Source of the DNA: Litomosoides sigmodontis | Lineage: Eukaryota > Nematoda > Chromadorea > Rhabditida > Onchocercidae | Assembly: GCA_963070105.1 (NCBI GenBank) | Contig: OY718804.1 | Coordinates: 3,737,317 to 3,801,316, forward strand | Direction of reading: 5' to 3' | Length of the DNA: 64,000 bases | Shown: positions 15,001-27,000 of the stretch, piece by piece | Numbering within the stretch: the stretch's first letter is position 1 | How the letters are laid out: each line of letters begins with the position of its first letter | Translations under genes and position numbers: made by a program | The notes under the pieces: generated by a model | Told to the model about the DNA's origin: nothing | Database searches by the model: none | The model's input: the letters and a program-made list of their open reading frames with translations, nothing else

Positions 15001-18000
15001 GCTGTGGATGCTGAGGTTGCATTAATCCACAGGATAAAAATAATTAAAGATAAAAAAGAAGAAAGAGAGAGGGATGAGACAATAGAGCATACAAAGAGAC
15101 ACCAGGAAGATTTTTTTTGAATAATATCAATGTAATGAGAAAAAACTAACTCTAAAAGGAATTATAATAACATGACTCATACTCTATCGATTTTTTTGTC
15201 GTCACATTCTCAACATGCATCGATTCTCAACATGCATCGAGAAATGTGACGACATGCGTGCATTACAACATGTGGAACCGTAAAATTACTTCTACCTTAC
15301 TTCATTATCAATTTACCTAGAGCTAAAATACTAGGCTTAGAAAATTTAATAATTTTGGAAATTTAAGCCAAAAACTTTGAAGTTCAAATTGTACAGTTAT
15401 AGCTTCAAATTTAACAAATTCACTCACAAAATGTTTGAGTGGATAGTTTGCAAAGTTTTTCGGTTTTTCATACATTGCGGTTTTTTTTAGACGAAAAACA
15501 ATATTGCTATCGCAAATCACTCTTGCTTTATATTCATTGATAAATTTAGTAATTCAATCGAAACGTATGATTTCATTTGATTAATAAATTTTATGAAAAT
15601 TTGTGTGTAAGGATGAAAAAAGAACTTACCGGCTTCATCAGTTGTAACAGTAATAATATTTGATTGAGGTCCAGGTTGAGAAGTGTGTGCTGTCACATGT
15701 ACTTCATAGGTGGAATCAGGTAACAGTCCTTCTAGAGTAATTTCTTCATCTTTAGTATTCCGAGTAATAGGTTGTGCGGCACGTGGACCGCATTCACCAC
15801 GGGACTTAAGCCTATATACTGTGGTATAACCGGTAATTTGTCCATTAGGTTGTGCAGGAGGCCGCCATGTTATTGATGCCGCTTCCGGTCCGTACGGATG
15901 AGCATCAAGATCTTCCACTGCACCTGGTGCGCCTGAAAATTAATTTTACACAAATACAATGAAGTAAGCGTTTTCAACACCCTTAAATAATATGATTTCT
16001 AATTTAAAAAAGCGAGTAAAGATGCTGAGAAAGTTCTAACAATAATCTAACAAAGAAGTGCCAAAACTATTCCTTACATTAGAATAATCGTGTTATCGAA
16101 TTTCAGATTAATTTTTTTTTAACAAAACGCCAATAATATCTGAGCATAATGAATAATCGGATGAAATAATTCTCATGCCTAATTGATTACAATTTATCTC
16201 AGCTCTCAGTTAGCGGTTATCAAACTACGAGGTACTACTCCAATTATATATGGATATTATGCTACCTTCAGCAGTTATGATGGAAACTTCCTTGCTCCAA
16301 TCGGAAGCACCAGCTTCGTTTTCAGCTCGAACTTGTAATTTCCATAACGTATTCGGTGATGCATTCAGCACACGATCAGTCATGCCACTGAAATTAGCAG
16401 GTAAAAACTATCAGAAGAGAATCTAACTTTTTCTCATAGCAGTGAAAATGACACCTTTTCTATAAAACACAATATTCACTTTCAAAATTAAATCACGAAT
16501 AGCTTTCGCAAAGTGCAACTATAAAAAATTGCAAAAATACTCTTTCTACATTTGAGACTTGGATTATTTCTCACAATGGTTTGACCTCGGTATATCAATT
16601 TCCTGAGGTGGAGATGAACCGTTGGTGTATCTCAGCCTGTATTTGATATTTGAACATTGCCAAGAAGACTGACTTGGTGGCTGCCAGCTAATATGCACCT
16701 GCTGAGGTGATGGTGAAAAAGCGTTAACATTTGATGGCGGTGCAAGTGGTGCTGAAAAATTGTGAAATTAAACGCTAATTGTTGAGAAAAAACATGGAAG
16801 CAGTTTAATTGAAAATAATTAGAGATATTATTTATGAAATGAGGTGTTTTTGAAGTAGAGAAGTAGCGCAATAACAATAAGACTACCAAATTCTCTCCCA
16901 AAATTTTAAATTTACCTGCGCAACCGGTCCGTGCGCTACCCTCTGGGCTTGGTTCGCTGACACGTTGTTTTTGATCCACAACTTTGATACGAACAAAATA
17001 TAGAGTATCGGAATCTAGTAATGATAAGCGCTGTCGATAATTACGCCTGCTCATTTCGTGTTCAATAATTCCGTCATATTCCATAAATGTTGGATTATCG
17101 CTAGCACGAAATTCTATAATATATCCACGGACTTGATTCTTCGTGTCCAAAATACCATTCCATTGAACATCTAACGCATCGGCTCCATCTGCTGTAACTT
17201 GTGGTGCATTTGCTACTGGTGGAACTTTGAATGGATCGGTGGAATAACGTGTCCAAGAAACAGGACCGAAACCACGTTTGGTGCCAGCGGAAACACTGAT
17301 GTTGTAGGAAGTTTCAGGTTGTAGATTACTCAAAACGTGTTGCAATGTTGGATGATCTACGAGGAAAGTTTTCAATTTGTCGTGCGGATCGTCCAACGAA
17401 ACAATTCCCACTTTATACTGCGTTATTTGTCTCAAAGGATCCGGTGGTGAAATCCAGCGAATATGGAGTGAATGGTCAGTTTTCTCCACCAATTCTATAG
17501 CACGTGGAGCATCAGGTAGAATTTGTAACGTGTTCGCGATCGTCACCGTACTCCACGGACCATAAGAACCACCAATGATATGAGCTGCGACCTGAACTCG
17601 AAACTGTCGTCCACTTTCCAAATTTGTAACATTGAAACAATGTCGAGGACTGTCAGCTGGACATTGCAATAATGGATCTTTGCTGCGTTTCTCAATTTCC
17701 ACCCAGCGACTTTCATTCAGCTTTTGATAACGAATTTTGTATTTATCATGTGGTCCATATGGTGGATAAGGTGGTAACCAGGAAATCATGAAATAATCAG
17801 TACCTTCTTGAGCAACCACTAAATCTTGTGGCGGTAAAGGTGCATCCGCTTTCGCTGTCATTACATCGAGATTTTCTGTATTCGGACCTCCACCAATACT
17901 ATTATAAGCTTTCACAAGCATTACGTACTTCGTAAACGGTGTCAAACCTTCGATATTTATTTTAGTCTCACTGGTGTTAGCAATTTGACGTTCTAATTTT

Positions 18001-21000
18001 GCCCAATCATCTTGTCCCACTATTTCATACTCGTAGTTCAGAATATGTCCATGACGCTGTGAACATTCTACCGGTTCCCATTGAAAACTGATGGAGCGTT
18101 CTAAAGCATAGTTTAGTTGTAAATTTAGCGGTGGTGCACTTGGTGGTTGCTGTTCTGTTGCAATGTCTTTCGATTCCTCTGGTCCTAATTCAGTGGTTCG
18201 TGCACGCACTCGTACTTCGTACAGTGAAAAAGGTAACAGTCCAGTTAACGTGTACTCCAAATCTTTGTGATTATATACAGTGACAAAATCGCGACTCACA
18301 TCACGTGGTTCCTCGTCTGGACAAGCCAATCGATGTTTCAACCGATAGCTGATATCATAGCCAACAATGGTGCCACGTTGCGCCAATGGTGCAAGCCATC
18401 GCACATGTACTTCGTTAGGACTTTTAGCACGCAAGTGCAAATCTCGGACTGGACCTGGGACTCCTTGACGAGTTGTTATCACCTGTTCAGAGCTCCATGG
18501 ACTTGATCCTACCTGATTAGTGCATCGTAACTTCACGGCCCAGCGAGTATTGGCTTCCGATGGAAAAGTGTAGTCGGTTTGGTCACCAGGCACTGGAACA
18601 ACTCGTTCCGCTTGTTCGCCTGTCTGATAAGCAAGATCATAGTTCAGCTGATCGCATTGCCACGTATCTTTGGCAGGCTGAGCCCACGAAACACGGACTT
18701 CATTGGTGGACGGAGCGTCCAAACGAATAGCCTGTGGTGGTGCAGGCGGTGCAGAACATCGAGTACGAGCTCGAACTTCCGGACTGGGAGCGGATTGTTC
18801 ATTTTGCTGTGACACAGCACGCACCCGAAAATCCACAACGCTGTTTATTGGGAGCTGAAGTGGGAATTCATTTTGACTTAATTTGTAATTTCACTTTCTT
18901 AAAATTCAACAATATTTTCAGATCTCAGTTTAAAAAACCTAAGTATGACTAATACTGAACTGCTAATAATAGCTTCATGGTTTTACCCATATGCATTTGA
19001 AAGAGCTATCGCTTAATACAAGAGATTGATGAGTCTGATTACCTGATCAATCTGAGCGGTGTAAACACGGCGTCCTGGAAATGCCGGAATTCGTCGATTA
19101 TACTGCTGCCATACGCCACCACTAAGACAATATTCGATCACGAATCCACTTATGTCACCTTCTGGTGCATTCCACTCCAGCGTTACTGAGGTTGCTTGCT
19201 CTTCAATTACTTTTGGAGCAACCATTGAACTACTCAGTGGTGCTGAATCGGTGCGTACTACGATCGAGGTGCCTGGATGATAGTTAGTGCCATCGGTAGT
19301 AGCATCTACGGTTACATTGTAACGCGTGTTAGGTGACAAATTATCGATATTGTATTGCAGCGTAGATCGATCTACCGTAAATGATATAGGCTTAGCACCA
19401 CGTTCCTGCACAGGTGTTACATGAATTCGGTAACCGACAACACGGGCTGCATCAGTGGGAAGTACGTTCCATCCAATTAAGACACTATTCGCTTGTTCAC
19501 CTAGTTTGCTCAATGAAACAACTTGGACAGGGCCTTCACTGATGTGGCCAACTTGAGGCTCACTCCACGGGGACCAGGTACCACTTCGATCACCAGCTGA
19601 CATCTACAACTCAATCTTGTATTAGTTCATCGTGATAGCTTCATGTTTACTACAGCGACCGAGATACCGGAAAGATACAGAAAAAGGTCATCCGTAACAA
19701 TTTTTTAAAAAGATTAAAGTTTAAAAAATTTTAACCATGAAGGTATATTTCTTCTCGGGTTGCAACCCATTAATTCTACCGCAATGCAATTTTGTACCAC
19801 TCGGTGGTGATGGTAATTGTCGCATGCGAATGATTTCTTCACTACATGGATTATACGAGGGAAATTGGCGCTCCTGATACTGTTTGGTACCAGCTACTGC
19901 ATACCTACATTTATATTTGTCAATTAAATTGGAGGGTGGATAAGGTTCTTGCCAGACCAAATCCGCATTATCTGATCCGGTACTTAGAATTCGAACCATC
20001 GGTGGCGCTGGAATCTGAAAGATAAGGAACTAATTTCATCAACGAAAATGTTTCTCTCCAATATGCAATTGGTCTATTTGTTCACAAATTTAACGCTGTT
20101 AATCATACCTCAGGTGCAGCAGCAGTCTGGAATTGAACTGGTTCTGACCATGGTCCTGGTCCTTTCCGTGTAAATGCTCGTATCCGCACGGAGTACTTCG
20201 TATACGAGGAAAGACCAGTGATTTTGGTTCTAGTACCTCTGACAAGTTGCTTAATTGTGCCATCAGTTCGATGATTACGCCGTTCTAAAGGTTTTGCTTC
20301 GAATTCGTATTCTGTTATTTCACCATTTGTTTGCAAGCATGCAGGAGCTTGCCAAACTATGGATACTTCGGTAGGCAATACACTTGTTACACGGATATAT
20401 ACAGGTGCACCACCTGGTGCTGCCTCTTCAGTTTGCACTTCCTGACTTACACGTTCACCTAAAATATTTTCAGAATTCAAATTTGCTTGCAAAAAGCGGA
20501 AATCCTCATTGATAAGTACTTCTCCATCTGATCAATCTTATCTCACATCGTAATCAATCATTCGTTGCATTTAAAGGTGAAAATGGTTAACCATTAAAAA
20601 AGTGAAAATGATAGATTTAACAGTTGCCATCAGGGTGATCTTATAAAAGGTGCAATCAAGCATCATATCTTTGAAGAGCCTTAGTCAGCTTTCAAAAAAT
20701 TGAAATCGAAGAATAAGAAGTGTTACCAGCGATATCTGTTTTTGCAGCAACAGAGATACGATATTTTGAATGTGGTAGCAGGCCACGAAGAGCAAATGAA
20801 GGTTTCTCACTGGTCACTGTTATAGGTCTTTCCGTCGCTTGGTCACACATGCCTCTTCAATGAAATAATTTTTATTCACTCAACAATAGTTCTATTTACG
20901 TATTTGAAAAATAGTTGAAATGAATTCTAGCTGACATAATCAGACATTCTTTTGGATAGCCATGGATATTTATAGAAATTTTTAACGGTAATCAAGATAA

Positions 21001-24000
21001 CTCACCTTGATAATAGCTGATAAGTCACTTCATAGCCGGTAATATGACCATAAGGATTTTGAGGTTGTCGCCAGGAAAGTTGAAGTGTATCCGACGATTG
21101 TGGATAGATTCGTAAATCCGACACTGGTCCAGGAGCTGGAAAAGATTATGGACCATATGTCATTTCATAAAGTGTAATACTTGGAAAAAATACAGTAGCT
21201 CAAAGATCCAAAACAAAAATAGCTTAAATAGCCTTTTCCATCCCATGATTTTTGGCAAGTGCTTGAACTTCTCCGAAATGCATCCTTTCACAAGATCAGC
21301 TTATATAAAAAATCAAACCAGTTCCTTCTGTCTGTACGGTAACTGGACGTGACCATTGCGTTTCACCGGCTGGATTAGCAGCCTGTATCTCGAAAGTCCA
21401 ACGCGTAAAAGGCTCCGAATCAAAAATCACATGATTTTCACCAAGTGTCAAATTTTTAAAACCTTGATTGTGTGGAGTGCTATATTTTACAACGTACCAC
21501 AGTCGATTGCAATTCCACTCTGATTCATGCAATGCCTGAAATATAAGTATTTCTGTCGTCGTATGGTACGATTTTAAAATCTAACACGTCCTGCACTTTA
21601 TATTTCGTCATACCGCTAGCACGCCTACTAACTATAACCTAAGAATCGATCGAGAAAAGGTCGATGAACTAAGTGAGTAATGGTAAGCAAACATCTGCTG
21701 TCTTTTACAATTTAGTAGTTTCTGATATGATTTTTTACGAATTTAATCATTTAAATGATGAGATACTCATTTAAAGTTCATTATATTTCAGCGTTAACCT
21801 TCCAAGACACACGGATTTGTGTTGGTCCAAGTGAGGTAGCTTGTACATCGGATGGTGCACGTAGCGGTACCGAACATTTGATTTGTGTTTGAACGTTAAC
21901 TACTGGTGATGTATACGCAATGCTATTGTTAGCATTAACAGCATGAATTCGAATCTGATAATTGTGGCCAGTAGGTAGCTTACTGAGATCAATACTGTAA
22001 GGTCGTTGCCAACCTGTGTACGGTACCTGAATAATAGTCCATTCATCTCACATAGCATACTAAGAACTAAAAATAGTCTAAGACGTACGAAGAAAACAAA
22101 ATTCAAAAAATAAAGGTATACACGTACTTGCTCACGAAATTTCTGCCAATTTGCATCAACCGAAGTTCGATATTCAATTTGGTAAGTTCGGATGAGGTCA
22201 TCTATACGTTCTTTGCTCGTCCACGTAAGCACCGGAATTCCCTGCCGATGGCTAACAATCGGTCCAATAATTAGTTCACCAGTAAGCGGTGTTCGAACGG
22301 AGGCAATCTGTGACCATGCGGATGCGCCTGCTGAATTCTTTGTGCGAATACGAACAGACCATTGTTGATTTGCGGCGGAATTTAACACGTAAGATGTTTG
22401 ATGTCCGTCGAGGAGTATGGGTGCAATACCTTGCGGCTCGGTTATCGCAAGTTCCACCTGTATGGAGCTGCACTGCCAGGTACTTTGTGGTGGTTCCGTC
22501 CAACTTATCCGAATATGACGTGGATCTACAGCTTGCACTTGCAAATGCGATGGAGGATGAGTTGGTGCTAAATTACGGAATTGTTGTTACTTAAATTTTT
22601 AAGACAAAAAAAAATTAACTTTTAAAATGCCTCTAACGAAAGATATGCTAGACTAAATTTCAAGATTAGTCTGTTCACTTTTCCTAGTTTCTTCCACATT
22701 TAAATGGAATTTACAAGGTTATGAAATGATTCCAAAATCATATAATTTAAGCAAACAATCATTTAAATAAAAAACAGATGTAGTTGATGAAATGAGACAA
22801 ATCTGATAAAATTTACCTAAACAAATTTACAAAGTAAAAATTTCTACATGGCAGCACAAATTAAAATCATACCGGAACAAACGGTTCGTGCAGACGCTTC
22901 CGGACTGGTATACATAACATAGGAATTTCTATCAAGCACTTGAACTTGTATACGATACATATTACCTTGCTGTAAACCTGTTAACTGTTGTATGTAACGT
23001 TTATTATCACCCATGTACGGTACAATTTGACTGAAAATAAATAATAAACTTTCAAGAATTGCCAAAATTTACTCTTCAAGAATAAATTTTATTCAAGGTA
23101 AAGTTTTGGTTAAAATTCAAAACTTCTGGCTACTTCTGTAAGTATTACAAATTTCAATTCCTCCCTTCACTTCAAATCCATTCAAAAAATTCTGAAAAAA
23201 AGAGAAGAAGGAAAAATCACCCATAAGAAGTCCAACCAGTATTATCTGTTCGATATTGCACACGATATCCAAAAACACCATGACCAACACCTTCACTGTT
23301 CCACTCAACGATCAAGTCATCATCATGTGCTAATACACGTAAGTCCGAAAGAAGCTCTAAAATTCACAAAACTCAAACTTTTGAATTAATTTGATTTAAA
23401 AAAAAAAAAGTTGGCATGCAATAGCAGCAATGTTACCATCAATCAATACTCTCTCACGCAAACATTTAAACCAATAGAAAAAACAAACCTTTACCTTTTT
23501 CAATTTTCCCACTTTCAACTTTTCACTTTTAGCATACACATCAATTTCATTTATACAGAAAAAGTGTGAAATGTGAATATAACTAAAACGAAATCTCAAA
23601 ATAAGGACACTCATCAAAACACTTCAAGCTTTTTCATCAAATTAAATCTCCGACAAAATGAAATAAAGCATTGCAAAAAAAAAAATGATAAGGATACTTT
23701 GTTAAAGCAAAATGCAATTTGCTCAAATACTTCTGGTGCAGCAAACCAAAGTTTTAAAAAATTTAAAAATGAATTTAAAATCAATTAAAAATCCGATGGA
23801 AAAACAGACAACTGCTTGGGATAAGGAGTTATCTGATAGCGTAAAAGTAATGATTTCTTTACACTGATTTCAGTGTAGTGAAATTCAACGAGTTATAAAA
23901 ATTTAACACATCACTACCGCACTTGTTAACTTTCTATTTCACGTGAAGTGCTCGAGCGACTCTTGAAGATGTTTGGATGTCGGAGTTACAGGCTATAATT

Positions 24001-27000
24001 GAATGCTTACATGATTCACACAGCAATACGCTTCATCAGATGCGATTGTCTTATCGAACTGATGAGCATCAAAAGAAGGTTTCAGGATGAGCACTAATTA
24101 ATTAGTACAGCGAAAGCCAGTGCTGAGTAGCTATACAAAAAAAACAAGGAAAATCATTAAATAAATTTTTAAAATTAACAACAAAATTAAGTGCAATTAA
24201 AATTGTTGTGAAGAAAAATGGGTGATTGCTTGGGATGAGGAGTTATTTGAGTGAAACATGGGATAAGAGGAGCGTAAAATCAGGGTCACACACGACACGG
24301 CACACGTAATCAAACCTTCATTAGAACGACGAGATATAGGAATGTCGTAATTTTGATCCGGTGAACGACACCAGAAATCTAGACGTGGATCACAGATGCT
24401 ACGTAGTACACGGAAAACCTTGGATACTGGAATGGGGATACATAATTTGATGATGAAAAAAGTGGTAAATTGTGAATTTCTTCTCACAAGTGTAACTTTA
24501 GAATAAAATTAAGGTCAAGGAGGTATGGAGAAATAGATTGAATTAAATTGATTGAATTTGTAATTTTTATTTTTTTTAACATAAACTTTTCCTCGTCAAA
24601 TTTTTGCTAGTCTTAAAATAAAGCGTAAAAAAATAATCTATCAACGATCAAATTAAGATAATTAAGAGGAAATTGAAACTGATCAATTTTTTAACAATTT
24701 AAAAGAGATGTGCAATGCAAAATTAAATTAAGTGGAATGAGATTTAAAATCGACAATTGAGCTGCGTGTAAATGTAGACGAAAAAATTGAAATGAAAATT
24801 GAATGTTTCTAATAAATCTTTGTTGTTCCATCAATTAACTGATAATAGACTCTAGCACATTATCCAATTTTTCATCTGCAAGGATTATTTATCCTACCTT
24901 ACGTGTGTTAATTATTCAAAATTCACATAAAATCGATTCAAATTTAAACAATACCTTCTGAAGAACTTTGTAGATTTACAGGTGCACTACTGGGTCCGGT
25001 TCCGGCACGATTCCCAGCACGAATTTCCACATGCCACTCACCAACATCCGCATTCTGGAAAGTGAACTGGCGTTGTTTTCCAGCAACTCGTTCCGAAAAC
25101 GCTTTCCCATTTTGATATCCTGTTATTAGAAAATACGGCTCACACTCACTGTCTCCTGAATCTGCCCAATTCCAGGTTAGTTGAATTCCTTCTTCTACAC
25201 TTTCCAATCGTAAATCCTGCGGTGAATTACTTGGCGCTAAAAAATAGTTAACATATACGTCAGCGATACAGCCAATGAAATTACATCACAATCTAAATTC
25301 TGAAACTTGAAAGTAATAAAATGAGGTTGCAAATGTTAAAACTTTTCAGCATTTATCGCACGGAATTTCTCTCTGTGTCACACTGAAGTATGAAGAGATA
25401 GTTAAAATCACTGAAATAAATGATAAGTAATTTTGCAAACAAAATTCCGATATTGTTCAATGCATGAAAGAGGTATGTATACTTTGGCAATGAACCGTAA
25501 AACTGGTTGCTTCTGAGACAGCAAGAATACGCCGTGACTGATCAATTGCGGAGACTTTGACGTAGTAATGCTTATTGGTTTCTAAATCAGTTAACTCTTG
25601 TCGGAAATGAATTTCTGACGGCACATGAGTAACATAGCCATTGAAATGTCGCCAATCGTTGTCTGAAGCTGAGCGCAGATTGATCTGAAGAGAGCAAGCA
25701 ATTTATTAGCTAAATTAAGTAATGAGATATGTTACACGTTGGCTGATAACCTAATAACAAATCAATTATTAATTTTCCAACAAAAACACCTTTACTATGC
25801 GTACAGTAATTTTCGTAATAAATTACACAACAAACCTGATAGGCTAATACATTTGATGTATCACCGGTAACAGTCCAATACAGTAAAATACGTGATTGAT
25901 GTTGTTCAACACGTGGTTTGTCAATACCAAGAGTTGATTTTGGCGTACCATCTAGGTAATCATTTCAATTTTATTCACACAATTAGTTTGGAAAATGAAC
26001 AAATAGATTCTTTGTCTATAATAACACACAGAAAGAGAGAGAAAAATTGCGTTTAAATGGAAGGATGCCAAACTGTGTGAAAATTTTTTTTTAAAAAAAA
26101 AAGCGTGCAAGCAAGCAATGCAACGACAGAGGAGATTATTATAGGTAAGCATGAATGCAATTAGTAAGCAAATATTTTTGCACTTCAAAAAGCAACCAAC
26201 ACATTTCCATTAATTTAATTTTGAAAATTTTCATCTATTCACGGCGTAGGTTGTGGAAAATTGTTGAGTGAAAAGATCGAATGCATTTTATGAGCGAAGA
26301 AGTGAAAGTAAGTATCAAGTGATTGATTTATTAGGCTGAAATAGTCTAGTTTAACAGTTTTCTTCTATCAACACGTGTTAACCTTGTTAGCAGAAATCAC
26401 ACACGTGTCAGCACGGTTCCTTGTTACATCCACCCTCTCAGCTCTCACCTCGCTCAGCAGTTCCTTCCGATAACACCTGAAGTTGATCCTGATCCAATTG
26501 TTGTCGACTACGTCCATCCTCTAATCGTCGTCGTTCACTTTCACGTGAGCTCCATCTTCGTTCCGCATCCTCCTCCTCTTGCTGTCGATGAGTCAATCGA
26601 TGATGTTCACGTTGCTGCTGTCGTTGCAACAATTCCAAACGTTTACGTTCTACTTTTTTCTGATGCTCATAGCATTCTTTGTGTTGTTGTCCCAGTTGAT
26701 CAGCGTATTCATATTTGAGCTGTTCACGTTCACGTTCCCTATTCAATCTATCATACTCCATTTGCATTTTTTCACGCTCATATTCTTTTATTCTGTCCCG
26801 TACACGTTCCTCCTCTACTTGCTTCCTCTCCTCTTCTTTCAAATCCATCTCCTCAACAGGTGCACGATCTAACAATTCAGGACCTCTGCTACCCTTTAGA
26901 GAAATAATCTTGAATGCTGGCGCACCAAGCTCACCAAAATCAGTTCCAGCACGAACAGAAATATTGTAGATGGAATTTGGTGACAGTTGACTAAGGGTAA

